Part shown: in pieces, positions 41,941-50,110 of the stretch
Numbering within the stretch: the stretch's first letter is position 1
Layout: every line of letters starts with the position of its first letter
Assembly: GCA_902793405.1 (NCBI GenBank)
Contig: CADBDH010000003.1
Location: forward strand, 30,525-94,524
Direction: 5' to 3'
Source of the DNA: an uncultured Bacteroidales bacterium
GTDB lineage: Bacteria; Bacteroidota; Bacteroidia; Bacteroidales; Muribaculaceae
Length of the DNA stretch: 64,000 nt
Made by a program: the position numbers and the translations under genes
The notes under the pieces: model-generated
What the model was told of the DNA's origin: nothing
Databases searched by the model: none
Seen by the model: only the letters and a program-made list of their open reading frames with translations

Positions 41941-44313
41941 CTAACTGTTCAGGATGATGTTGATGATGGCATTCACATCACCGATGTTGATTTCTTCGTT
42001 GCCGTCAACGTCACATTCCCAGATGATGCTCGGATCGGTGAATGTGCCCATGATGACCGAGATGACAGCATTGACATCGGCAATGTTTACCTCACCATCG
42101 CGGTTCACGTCACCGGGTATCAGTGTGGGAGTCTCGGTGAAGTAAATGGTATAGTCACCAGTGAGATCCAATAACAATTCACGCGACTGGCTATAGTAGT
42201 TGACATAGGCATTATAGGTCCAGCCGTCGACCACGTTGTCGAGGTCGAACTGAATGGTAGTCGACTTGCCCGGGTTGATGCTCACCGTGCGCGTCACGCT
42301 CTGTACAGGAGAGTCGTAGTATCCCATCATCCGCTTGTAGAGGTAAACGGTAATGTCCTCATTATAGGCCGTCGTGCCGTCGTTGGTGACTGTGGCTTTC
42401 AGGCTGAACTTCTTGCCCAAGATCCAGTCGCGCCAATGGTCGACGACATTCAGCACCTCGATAGTGCTGCTCAACTTTGCTGCGGGCATCGACACGATAT
42501 CGATGGTTTTGCTGCCGATGGGGTCACTGCCGTCGCGGTTAAGGGAGAACGTGAGTTCAACAGAGCCTGTAGAGTTTTTAGTATACTGGAAATTCACATC
42601 GCCTGATTTGCCCTTCTCCAGGTCAACAAAAGCCTCCGAGACAAAGCGTCCGTTGGCAAACATGTATATCAGGTTGTTGCGGGAGTTGCTCGTGTTGGTC
42701 ACATTAAGCTTGATGTAAACAGGGCGCCTGGGATGCATGTTTCCAGTGACGGTGATGTTGTTGACATCGTAGCTGGGAATGGCTCCGTTGCCCTCGCAGA
42801 TCACGACACACCTGTTACTCTGGATGTTCATCTTGATGTAGTTGATGTCGGCACCAACGCATGGCCTCCAGTTGTTGATGTTGCGCTCGCTGTAGACGGG
42901 CACGATACGGTAAACACCGCTACTGCGTCCGCTGCCAAAAAGCAGAGGCTGTTCGGCATAGATGAAGTAATTCGTTCCCACGGCGGTCGCATAGTTGGTG
43001 TGAATCGTTTGAATCAGGCGGCCACCAGTGTCATACACGCCCCATCCGTAGTCAAAACTGATGGGTTGGGGCATTCGGTTAACAAATCGTGTCGCCTGTG
43101 AAATGGAGAAGTTGTAGGTCGAAGAAGTGCGTGTTGCGGTATAGCTCGTGACCTCGACTCTGTCGGTCGTCACCTCCAAACCATTTGCCGTCCCGGTGCC
43201 GGGCTCGATACCGATGACCATGCCTTGGCTCTCGATGTAGCCATAGGAACCTGTTGCACTGCCAATGCCCTGTGTGTCGGGGTCGAGCACGCTGAGCAGG
43301 AAATAGCCGTTGCTCATGCCGTTCCAGCCCCAGTTGATGTGGAACATGCCGTTGCCGTCATAGCCGTCGCACACAAACTCGTGGCCGCTCGTGCCCTTAC
43401 TGCCGCTATACAGGACAGGGCGTCCCGACGACAATTCGTTATAGAGCGTTTCTTCCCAAGCTTGGGAGGAGTAAACATCGCGCTGGACATATTTTGCGTT
43501 CCGCTTGTAATTGAAATAGGTCGAAAGGGCCAAGGGTATATCATGGGAATAGGCACTTGAACCGGTTGACGTGAAGTTCATGTCCACCGACTGGGCGCAA
43601 TACAGCGAGAGTCGGGCAGCCGCAAGGGCTGCATCACTGGTGTCGTCGATTCGGTAGGTGTCATGCATCTTGTCCCATTCAAAGTTCACCACAGGCAACT
43701 GGGGCATATAGATGGATAAGTCCTTTGAGGTATAGGCGGGGAGAGGCATTGTGGGGCGGGCAGGCCATTTCCAGTAATATAACACCTGGGCCATGGCTGT
43801 GGCCACGCAACCCACATAGGCGACTCTGCCGTTGTTCAGGGTGGGGAACAGGAGGTTGTATGGCTCGCTCTGGTCCCATTGGGCTGTGACCAGTGGAGCA
43901 ATGGCATTGCCGTTGGCAAAATGCGGTGCCGCCTTGGCGCCATGGTCGAGGGCATCGATTTGGGCTGCATAGCCGTCGAGCAGTTCCCGCATTGCATCGG
44001 GGATTTTCCCAAGGTCGAAGTTACCCTTGTCGCTATAGCCCAGCACGGCGGGCACGCGGTCATCACCGGCAACGAGCACATAGCCGCCACGGCTGGAGTT
44101 AAAGGCATAGTAGGCGGCCTTTTCGCTCTTTCCGGGTGCTTTCTTTATTTGCGCTTTGTGCGCCATTGTAAGGTTAGAGGTCGGTATCGCGTGGTGGCTC
44201 ATGAAATTAGAGGCGATATTGAGCGCCTGACTCTCGTTGAGCGACTCGGCCCATGTTATGCTACCCATGAGCCCTACACACATCATCAGTAAAGTGGTAA
44301 ATAACTTATTCAT
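41941..44313 (-). CDS. C10-family peptidase with dockerin tail (paralogue 4)
   Basis: Secreted cysteine peptidase, 790 aa from ATG 44313 (MNKLFTTLLMMCVGLMGSIT). The frame runs on to 44379, but the extra 22 residues would precede the signal peptide and overlap the -7 box. Catalytic Cys169 lies in AYVGCVATAMAQV. His311 lies in TSGHEFVCDGYDG, where Glu replaces the usual Ala. NWGW is kept. Two dockerin-like repeats end the protein (GDVNRDGEVNIADVNAVISV and CDVDGNEEINIGDVNAIINI). It is the first gene of the array and probably the oldest or most diverged copy. Confidence 0.9.
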   Translation of the reverse strand: MNKLFTTLLMMCVGLMGSITWAESLNESQALNIASNFMSHHAIPTSNLTMAHKAQIKKAPGKSEKAAYYAFNSSRGGYVLVAGDDRVPAVLGYSDKGNFDLGKIPDAMRELLDGYAAQIDALDHGAKAAPHFANGNAIAPLVTAQWDQSEPYNLLFPTLNNGRVAYVGCVATAMAQVLYYWKWPARPTMPLPAYTSKDLSIYMPQLPVVNFEWDKMHDTYRIDDTSDAALAAARLSLYCAQSVDMNFTSTGSSAYSHDIPLALSTYFNYKRNAKYVQRDVYSSQAWEETLYNELSSGRPVLYSGSKGTSGHEFVCDGYDGNGMFHINWGWNGMSNGYFLLSVLDPDTQGIGSATGSYGYIESQGMVIGIEPGTGTANGLEVTTDRVEVTSYTATRTSSTYNFSISQATRFVNRMPQPISFDYGWGVYDTGGRLIQTIHTNYATAVGTNYFIYAEQPLLFGSGRSSGVYRIVPVYSERNINNWRPCVGADINYIKMNIQSNRCVVICEGNGAIPSYDVNNITVTGNMHPRRPVYIKLNVTNTSNSRNNLIYMFANGRFVSEAFVDLEKGKSGDVNFQYTKNSTGSVELTFSLNRDGSDPIGSKTIDIVSMPAAKLSSTIEVLNVVDHWRDWILGKKFSLKATVTNDGTTAYNEDITVYLYKRMMGYYDSPVQSVTRTVSINPGKSTTIQFDLDNVVDGWTYNAYVNYYSQSRELLLDLTGDYTIYFTETPTLIPGDVNRDGEVNIADVNAVISVIMGTFTDPSIIWECDVDGNEEINIGDVNAIINIILNS

Positions 44314-44356
44314 AGTTCTATTTTGGGTTTGGTTCTGATGAAAGCAGTTTAATCTG

Positions 44357-44364
44357 CAAATATA
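44357..44364 (-). promoter_or_regulatory. Promoter -7 box for the C10 peptidase array
   Basis: TATATTTG on the minus strand, 44 bp upstream of the ATG at 44313. The short gaps inside the array (46 and 32 bp) suggest at least paralogues 4, 3 and 2 are co-transcribed. Confidence 0.5.
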
Positions 44365-44491
44365 GCATTTTTCTGTCAATTGACTTGACTAATTATGGAA
44401 ATATCGATTTTTTTGCACAAATATCTACCTTTCTGATATCATTAACCTTCAGTTACTGTCAATTATGTGAAAGGTGCGACTCCTATACTGA

Positions 44492-44527
44492 GCATCCGCG
44501 TCCCTGTTGGTTGAGGGGCGCGGATGC
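44492..44527 (-). terminator. GC-rich hairpin with an extra repeat copy
   Basis: GCATCCGCGTCCC pairs with GGGGCGCGGATGC. A third copy of GGGCGCGGATGCC lies at 44563-44575, giving alternative pairings with the left arm. It probably ends the transcript of the 44594-45552 gene pair. Confidence 0.5.
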
Positions 44528-44593
44528 CGGTTGTTGCAGTTATGCGAGTTTTTTTATTTCAAGGGCGCGGATGCCTTTGTGCCATTTGCTGTA

Positions 44594-45004
44594 TTAGGGG
44601 CGGCACAGGAGCAGCAGCACGCGGGCGCGGTGCAGGCGCCATGCGGTGCCGTAGATGCTGTCTTCGTCGCCGTAGAGCGACATCAGCGTGTAGTTGGCCA
44701 GCGCCGTGACGATGGCGCTCTTGAGTTCATTGGCCAGCGAGAGCAGCGGGCGCTTCTTGAGTTCCAGGCCTAGCACGATGTTCTGGTGCTCGAGGTTGAA
44801 GTTGATGTTCTGGCTCACGATGTAGCCGCTCATGCGGGCGAGCAGGTCGTCAAGGCCCTCGCGCACGCGGCGGTCAACGATGGGTTCATTATTCGGGTTC
44901 ACGCCCCAGGCGGTGGCGTTGTCGGCGGGGTGCCAAGTCCCCTCGGTGTAGATGGCTTGCTGGATGTCATCCAGGTCGATGACGATGTCGATGCGGTATT
45001 TCAT
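44594..45004 (-). CDS. Hypothetical cytosolic protein, 136 aa
   Basis: The protein has no signal peptide or membrane span. It starts MKYRIDIVIDLDDIQQAIYT. A central segment contains EGLDDLLARMSGYIVSQNIN, and helices follow (LLSLANELKSAIVTALANYT). I do not recognise the family. Its leader is a seven-unit heptamer repeat that ends 6 bp before the ATG. It is preceded by another unknown small gene in the same direction, and the two may act together. Confidence 0.7.
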   Translation of the reverse strand: MKYRIDIVIDLDDIQQAIYTEGTWHPADNATAWGVNPNNEPIVDRRVREGLDDLLARMSGYIVSQNINFNLEHQNIVLGLELKKRPLLSLANELKSAIVTALANYTLMSLYGDEDSIYGTAWRLHRARVLLLLCRP

Positions 45005-45010
45005 GGTGTT

Positions 45011-45059
45011 AGTTTTTAGTTGTTAGTTTTTAGTCCTTAGTTGTTAGTTTTTAGTGTAG
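45011..45059. repeat. Heptamer minisatellite (AGTTTTT type), seven units
   Basis: AGTTTTT, AGTTGTT, AGTTTTT, AGTCCTT, AGTTGTT, AGTTTTT, AGTGTAG in strict 7-bp register. On the minus strand the core is ACTAA. It fills the gap between the two unknown genes and runs nearly to the start codon at 45004. Confidence 0.8.
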
Positions 45060-45072
45060 ATGATCTGGTTGT

Positions 45073-45552
45073 TTATAGGCGGTAGGTGCGGGTGAGGGTG
45101 GCGGGGCAGATTTTGGTCAGGGCCGTGGCGGGGGTGATGAAGAAGCGCGAGGCGCGGCAGTGCTCCAGCACGTGGTCGATGGCGGCCTCGATGCTCATGC
45201 CCTGGCTTGAGAGTTCCCGCACGTGGCCGGCGATCTCATACCACATCTGCTGGCGCAGGCGGCGTTTGGGTAGGCCCATCTCCTCGCGGGAGCGGTAGCT
45301 GCGGGCTCCGTTGCCCTTCTTGTCCTGGGCATTCAGCAGGCGGCACACGCAGCGGTAGGCGCGCTCATGGCCCACGTGGTAGTGGGGACGGCCGTTGGCG
45401 ATGGTGAATTCGGCGGCCGTGCGGCGGGCCTTACTCGGACTCATTCCCTGCTCGAGCAGGGCGTCGAGGGTGGGGTTGTACAGTGCCAGGAATTCTTTGT
45501 CACGCTGCCGGCACAACTCGCGGCGTTCTAGTTCTTGAAAGGTGTAATTCAT
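45073..45552 (-). CDS. Hypothetical cytosolic protein, 159 aa, Arg-rich
   Basis: Start at ATG 45552 (MNYTFQELERRELCRQRDKE). The longer frame to 45627 would pass through an AT-rich promoter-like region with TAATTTTG at 45597-45604 (minus strand). The protein is helical and basic, with RAYRCVCRLLNAQDKKGNGA and KRRLRQQMWYEIAGHVRELS, and could bind nucleic acid. No family is recognised. It is probably co-transcribed with the 136-aa gene. Confidence 0.65.
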   Translation of the reverse strand: MNYTFQELERRELCRQRDKEFLALYNPTLDALLEQGMSPSKARRTAAEFTIANGRPHYHVGHERAYRCVCRLLNAQDKKGNGARSYRSREEMGLPKRRLRQQMWYEIAGHVRELSSQGMSIEAAIDHVLEHCRASRFFITPATALTKICPATLTRTYRL

Positions 45553-45697
45553 GGTAAAAATCGTGTTTAAATGGTAATACAATAATTTTGACGTTGCAAA
45601 ATTACAATTATCTTGGTGTTTTGTCAAGTATTTTGCCGTTTTTTTTAAAAAATCACCAAATTTGGCGATTTCTTGTAACCATTCAGCCGTTTACCCC

Positions 45698-45720
45698 ACG
45701 CAAAGGCGCAAAGACGCTAA
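45698..45720. repeat. CGCAAAG-type simple repeat
   Basis: ACGCAAAGGCGCAAAGACGC is built from repeated CGCAAAG words. I know this kind of motif as scattered intergenic sequence in Bacteroidetes. It lies in a 300-bp gap (45553-45849) that otherwise holds only the promoters. Confidence 0.4.
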
Positions 45721-45785
45721 GTTCTTATTTTATAGTCACCTTATTCTTCTCGCGGGCGCATGAGCGCATAATAAAAAACTGTGGT

Positions 45786-45817
45786 TTTGGAGTATTGGAA
45801 AAGATGTTGTATCTTTG
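45786..45817 (+). promoter_or_regulatory. Promoter for the cohesin-like protein gene
   Basis: A -33 TTTG at 45786-45789, a 20-bp spacer and a -7 TATCTTTG at 45810-45817 match the Bacteroidetes consensus well. It lies 32 bp before the ATG at 45850. Confidence 0.65.
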
Positions 45818-45849
45818 CCGTTCCTAAGGGTTTAAAATTTGAGTATGCG

Positions 45850-46482
45850 ATGATGAGACATTTTTTATTAATAATGATAGCGGCGTCATGGGCGCTGATG
45901 GCCAGCGCGCAGACCAATCGCATCTACATTGAGGATTTTGAGATTGAGCCGGGCACAACCGACACGGTGCCGGTGCTTTTTGCCAGTGTGGACCCCAGCC
46001 GCGGTCTGCAGTTCAACCTGAGCCTGTCGGCTGGTCTCGACGTTGTGGATATCGAAATGACCGATTATTCCAGGCAATTCTCAATGATCGGCTCATGCAA
46101 CTACAGCTCCAAGAACGACTGCTACTTGATGTTCATCTATCCCGGTGATCGTGTTTGCTATCCTGCCGATACGGTGGCGGTCATCATGAATGTCCTCATC
46201 GAGGCCGACCCCGCTTTCTCGGGTGGCACGCTCACCACATGGAAATGCCGCGGCTCGACCATGGAAAACGCCGCAATTATAATGGAGGGCGACACCACGA
46301 CGGTATCGACTCCCACCGCCTCGATCCTGCTCATTCCTGCCGACCAGAAGCCGCAGCCCGACCAGTACTTCAACATGATGGGGCAACCCATCGACGATCC
46401 TGCCAGCGCTCCTGTAGCCATCCAGGTCACAACCCGCCCCAGCGGCGAACGCACCTCCCGCAAGGTGGCCGTCGGGCATTAA
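45850..46482 (+). CDS. Secreted cohesin-like beta-sandwich protein, 210 aa
   Basis: A signal peptide (MMRHFLLIMIAASWALMASA) is followed by one domain of about 140 residues. It starts RIYIEDFEIEPGTTDTVPVL and contains GLQFNLSLSAGLDVVDIEM and VAVIMNVLIEADPAFSGG. This order of strands resembles cohesin-type domains (opening strand, PG-T-TVPV loop, GLQF strand). Similar domains occur in Bacteroidales secreted proteins, where they often share a polypeptide with dockerin. Here it has no dockerin of its own and ends in a proline-rich tail. Dockerin-tailed peptidases lie 1.5 kb away. Assignment is by pattern only. ATG 45853 is an alternative start. Confidence 0.6.
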   Translation: MMRHFLLIMIAASWALMASAQTNRIYIEDFEIEPGTTDTVPVLFASVDPSRGLQFNLSLSAGLDVVDIEMTDYSRQFSMIGSCNYSSKNDCYLMFIYPGDRVCYPADTVAVIMNVLIEADPAFSGGTLTTWKCRGSTMENAAIIMEGDTTTVSTPTASILLIPADQKPQPDQYFNMMGQPIDDPASAPVAIQVTTRPSGERTSRKVAVGH

Positions 46483-46525
46483 ACCTTAGCGCCGCCTCGG
46501 GGTCTAAAGGGGGAATAGTTAATCA

Positions 46526-47281
46526 ATGAAAGCGATGAAAAGATTATTGACAATGGCGATGCTTGTGGTGGCCATGGTGCTGCCGCAGCAAGTAATAGCA
46601 AGGGACTTCAACAACGAGACCCTCAACTACGAGGTGGTTTATCACTGGGGCATGATTTGGAAACATGCCGCCGATGCCACGCTCAGCATCCGCAAGACCA
46701 ATGATGGCGGTTACTTCTCCCAACTCACGGGCAAGACGCGTTCCTGGGCCGACAAGGTCTATCCTGTTCGCGACACGCTCAAGTGTACCATGAACAAGGA
46801 CCTGAAGCCCCTCAAGTACGAGAAGCTCACCCACGAGAAGGACTACTATGCCCGCGATTTGATCAAGTTCTCTTACAACTACAGCCACACCAATGCCCAC
46901 TGCACGCGCTACCGCAAGAGCGGCACGACCAGCATCGACCTGAGCGCCAAGTCGCAGGCCTATGACATGCTGAGCGTCTTCTACATGCTGCGCAACCTGG
47001 ATTATGGTGAGTTGAGCCGCAACAAGAACTACACGACCATCATCTTCTCGGGCAAGGAGAAAGAGTACCTCACCATCAACTATAAGGGTGTAGAAACCAT
47101 CAAGATGCGCGATGGCTCCAAGCGCCAGGCCCATCGCATCGCCTTCAAGTTCACCCAGGAGGGCGGCAAGAAATCCAGCGACAACATCACCGTGTGGATG
47201 GCGACCGACGACAGCCGCATTCCCCTGCTGCTGGTGGGCAAACTGCCCGTAGGCGAGGTGAAGTGCTATTATAAGGGTTAG
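46526..47281 (+). CDS. DUF3108-family secreted protein
   Basis: The 251-residue protein has a signal peptide (about 1-25) and a beta-rich domain beginning NNETLNYEVVYHWGMIWKHA, typical of DUF3108. Members are periplasmic or envelope proteins of unknown role, common in Bacteroidetes and Proteobacteria. The stop codon TAG is itself part of a heptamer minisatellite that begins at 47278. It follows the cohesin-like gene by 43 bp and may be in the same transcript. Confidence 0.85.
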   Translation: MKAMKRLLTMAMLVVAMVLPQQVIARDFNNETLNYEVVYHWGMIWKHAADATLSIRKTNDGGYFSQLTGKTRSWADKVYPVRDTLKCTMNKDLKPLKYEKLTHEKDYYARDLIKFSYNYSHTNAHCTRYRKSGTTSIDLSAKSQAYDMLSVFYMLRNLDYGELSRNKNYTTIIFSGKEKEYLTINYKGVETIKMRDGSKRQAHRIAFKFTQEGGKKSSDNITVWMATDDSRIPLLLVGKLPVGEVKCYYKG

Positions 47282-47361
47282 GCGTTAGGCTTTAGGCATT
47301 AGGTTTTAGGCATTAGGTTTTAGGCATTAGGCTAACAACTAACAACTAAGAACTAACAACT
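47278..47361. repeat. Heptamer minisatellite, twelve units, two variants
   Basis: Eight TTAGGNN units (TTAGGCG, TTAGGCT, TTAGGCA, TTAGGTT and others) are followed without loss of register by AACAACT, AACAACT, AAGAACT, AACAACT. The first unit provides the TAG stop of the DUF3108 gene. The remaining 150 bp to the TolC gene hold a promoter. Confidence 0.85.
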
Positions 47362-47464
47362 TATATCCAGAACACATAACTGGAAAAAAGGTAAAAATGT
47401 TCCAAATTACAGCAATAGTGTGTTAATTTGGAACACTCCTTTTATTATTATGTCATATTTTCAT

Positions 47465-47472
47465 TACCTTTG
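47465..47472 (+). promoter_or_regulatory. Promoter -7 box for the exporter operon
   Basis: TACCTTTG, 46 bp upstream of the TolC-family start codon. Confidence 0.5.
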
Positions 47473-47518
47473 CACGCAATAAACAGACCAGTAACTAGAG
47501 TGAAAGATTTATAAGAAT

Positions 47519-48946
47519 ATGCGTAATCTCGTATTCATAGCGCTTTGTGCTATATCGATGTTGGCATCGGCCCAGGTGGTAACTTTGGACTCGTGCCGGC
47601 ACATGGCATTGCGCAACAACAAGGAAATCAAGCAGGCAGCGTTAGCCATCGACAAAGCCGGTTACCAGCGCAAGGAGGCCGCTGCGGCCTATCTGCCCCA
47701 GTTCGACCTCACTGCAGGCTACATCTACAATTCCCGCAAGGTGTCGCTCATCAAGGAGGACCAGATGCTGCCCACCAAGTCGTTCAATCCTAAGACTGGA
47801 GCCTATGACTTCAATCTGCTCATCGACCCCACGACGGGATACCCCGTGCAGGTCGATGGCCAGTATGTGCCCACGACTGTGGCCCTGCTGCCCAAGAGCG
47901 GTCTCACCTACAACATCCACAACCTGATGGGCGGTGCCCTGACGGTGACGCAACCCATCTACATGGGCGGCAAGATCACGGCCATGAACCAGATTACCGA
48001 CCTGGCCCAGCAGCTCGCTATCGAGATGCGCGAGAGCAAGGTCGAGGATGTCATCTATAGCGTGGATGCCGCCTACTGGCAGGTTGTCTCGCTGTGCGCC
48101 AAGCAGAAGCTGGCCCGCAGCTATGTTGACCTGGTGGGTAAACTCGATAACGATGTCAAGGCGATGGTCGATGAGGGTGTCGCTACCCGCGCCAATCAGC
48201 TTGCCGTTGACGTGAAGTTGAACGAGGCCAACGTCGATATGACCAAGGTCAACAACGGCGTGACCCTCTCTCGCATGTTGCTGGCCCAACTGTGCGGCCT
48301 GCCCGTGAACACCATGATGACCCTCGCCGACGAGGGCCGTGATGAGTTGGGCCTCGCCCTCGTTCCGTCCAACTTCAATCTGGATGAGGTGTATAGCAAG
48401 CGTCATGACGTGCGCTCGCTGGAACTGGCTACCAAAATCTATGACCAACAGGTCAAAGTGGCCCGCAGCGAGATGATGCCCAAACTTGCCGCCGTTGCCG
48501 CCCTGCATGCCACCAATCCCAACAGCTACAATGGCTTTGAGAACAAGTTCGGGGCCGGATTCAGTGTGGGCGCGACGCTCAGGATGCCCCTGTGGCACTG
48601 GGGAGGCTTGAGCAACAAGGTCAAGGCCGCTCAGGTCGATGCCCACGTCAAGCGACTCGAGCTTGAAGACGCCAAGGAGAAAATCGCCTTGCAGATCGGT
48701 CAGGCTGCCTTCAGCTACCAGGAAGCGTTCAAGACCTTCGAGGCCACCAAGGCCAATCTGGAGCAGGCCAACGAGAACCTGCGCATCGCAGGCATCGCCT
48801 TCAAGGAGGGTATGGGCACCATCGATGATGTACTCACTGCCCAGACCGCATGGCTCAAGGCCAACAGCGAGAAAATCGATGCCGAAATCAACGTGCAGAT
48901 GACCCTCGAGTACCTGAACAAGGTCATGGGCACCATGGAGTATTAA
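47519..48946 (+). CDS. TolC-family outer-membrane efflux protein
   Basis: This is the outer-membrane channel of a tripartite exporter. Its 475 residues include a signal peptide (1-19) and two OEP halves. The first helical pair begins LDSCRHMALRNNKEIKQAAL, and the second is visible around LELEDAKEKIALQIGQAAFS. The C-terminal FKEGMGTIDDVLTAQTAWL box is typical. It is first in a co-directional set with HlyD-like and two ABC-2 permease genes (gaps 77, 76 and 6 bp), so all four act as one exporter. The substrate is unknown. Confidence 0.93.
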   Translation: MRNLVFIALCAISMLASAQVVTLDSCRHMALRNNKEIKQAALAIDKAGYQRKEAAAAYLPQFDLTAGYIYNSRKVSLIKEDQMLPTKSFNPKTGAYDFNLLIDPTTGYPVQVDGQYVPTTVALLPKSGLTYNIHNLMGGALTVTQPIYMGGKITAMNQITDLAQQLAIEMRESKVEDVIYSVDAAYWQVVSLCAKQKLARSYVDLVGKLDNDVKAMVDEGVATRANQLAVDVKLNEANVDMTKVNNGVTLSRMLLAQLCGLPVNTMMTLADEGRDELGLALVPSNFNLDEVYSKRHDVRSLELATKIYDQQVKVARSEMMPKLAAVAALHATNPNSYNGFENKFGAGFSVGATLRMPLWHWGGLSNKVKAAQVDAHVKRLELEDAKEKIALQIGQAAFSYQEAFKTFEATKANLEQANENLRIAGIAFKEGMGTIDDVLTAQTAWLKANSEKIDAEINVQMTLEYLNKVMGTMEY

Positions 48947-48956
48947 TAAAATAAGT

Positions 48957-48989
48957 CCAGAAACTCCAGTTATCTAGAGGATCTAGACC
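48957..48989. repeat. Nonamer repeat in the HlyD leader
   Basis: Nine-bp units CCAGAAACT, CCAGTTATC, TAGAGGATC and a partial TAGACC lie between the TolC and HlyD genes. Resembles 15446-15491 and 26772-26798. Confidence 0.35.
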
Positions 48990-49023
48990 AAATATAATAG
49001 AACCTATAACTAAACACTACGAT

Positions 49024-50034
49024 ATGGAAAAAGACGAACAGAGAACCGTGGTCCGCAAGAAGGACAAAGCGCTGCTGGCAGCATTGGCCGTATTTGCCCT
49101 GGTGATGGCTGGAATCGCCATCGTGGGCATCCTGCTCATCCGTCCCGCCGAAGCCACAACCCAGGGACAGGCCGATTGTGACGCAGTGCGCGTGAGCGGC
49201 AAGTTGCCCGGACGCATTGTGCGCTTCTATGTACACGAGGGCGACACCGTGCACAAGGGCGACAAGCTGGTGAGCATCTACTCCAGCACTGTCGATGCCA
49301 AGTACTATCAGGCCCAGCAGGCTGCCGCTGCTGCCGCTTCCCAGAACCAGAAGGCCGAAAAGGGCACCCGCGAGGAGCTCAAGCAGAGCGCCTACAACCT
49401 GTGGCAGCAGGCAATCGCCGCCCAGACCATTGCCGAGAAGACCTATCAGCGTGTCGAGAACCTTTTCAAGCAGGGTGTAGCCACCCAGCAGAAGCGTGAC
49501 GAGGCCAAGGCTGCCTATGATGCCGCCACGGCACAGGTCAAGGCTGCCAAGGCTCAGTATGACATGGCTGTGAGAGGTGCCCAGCAAGAGGATAAGAATG
49601 CTGCCCGCAGCATGGCCAATGTGGCACGTGGTACGGTCAAGGAGGTCGAGAGCCTGCTCGAGGACCAAGTGCTCCTGGCGCCCTGCGACGGCGAGATCAG
49701 CGAGATCTATCCCCAGGAGGGCGAGCTCGTGGCCATGGGTACTCCCATCATGTCGATAGCCAAGCTGGACGACATGTGGGTGAGCTTCAGCGTACGTGAG
49801 GAGATGTTGAACGACCTGCCCATGGGTAAGGAAGTGAACGTGCGCATACCCGCGCTGAACAACATGCAGACCAAGATGTCGGTCTATTACATCCACGACA
49901 TGGGCAGCTTTGCCGTTTGGCAGGCCTCCAAGGCCCAGGGCCAGTACGACAGCAAGACCTTCGAGGTGAAGATGCGCCCCGTGAGCAAGGTGCCCAACCT
50001 GCGCCCCGGCATGTCGGTCATCCTCGAGAAATAA
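49024..50034 (+). CDS. HlyD-family membrane fusion protein
   Basis: The periplasmic adaptor of the exporter, 336 aa. One N-terminal membrane anchor (about 19-39, LLAALAVFALVMAGIAIVGI) is followed by the first lipoyl half (GRIVRFYVHEGDTVHKGDKL), a long helical hairpin (about 90-205) and the second lipoyl half with APCDGEISEIYPQEGELVAM. The C-terminal beta domain ends LRPGMSVILEK. It lies between the TolC and permease genes. Confidence 0.93.
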   Translation: MEKDEQRTVVRKKDKALLAALAVFALVMAGIAIVGILLIRPAEATTQGQADCDAVRVSGKLPGRIVRFYVHEGDTVHKGDKLVSIYSSTVDAKYYQAQQAAAAAASQNQKAEKGTREELKQSAYNLWQQAIAAQTIAEKTYQRVENLFKQGVATQQKRDEAKAAYDAATAQVKAAKAQYDMAVRGAQQEDKNAARSMANVARGTVKEVESLLEDQVLLAPCDGEISEIYPQEGELVAMGTPIMSIAKLDDMWVSFSVREEMLNDLPMGKEVNVRIPALNNMQTKMSVYYIHDMGSFAVWQASKAQGQYDSKTFEVKMRPVSKVPNLRPGMSVILEK

Positions 50035-50050
50035 CCAGATTGTTCAGTCC

Positions 50051-50110
50051 AACTAACAACTAAGGACTAACAACTAAAAACTAAAAACTAGGGACTAGAA
50101 ACTAGAAACT
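50051..50110. repeat. Heptamer minisatellite abutting a start codon, eight units
   Basis: AACTAAC, AACTAAG, GACTAAC, AACTAAA, AACTAAA, AACTAGG, GACTAGA, AACTAGA, then AACT and directly the ATG at 50111. The array replaces any recognisable ribosome-binding site. Confidence 0.85.

Noticed and set aside
45698-45720. CGCAAAG repeat as start of an array
   Set aside because: Only about three units and no regular spacing; likely scattered intergenic motif.
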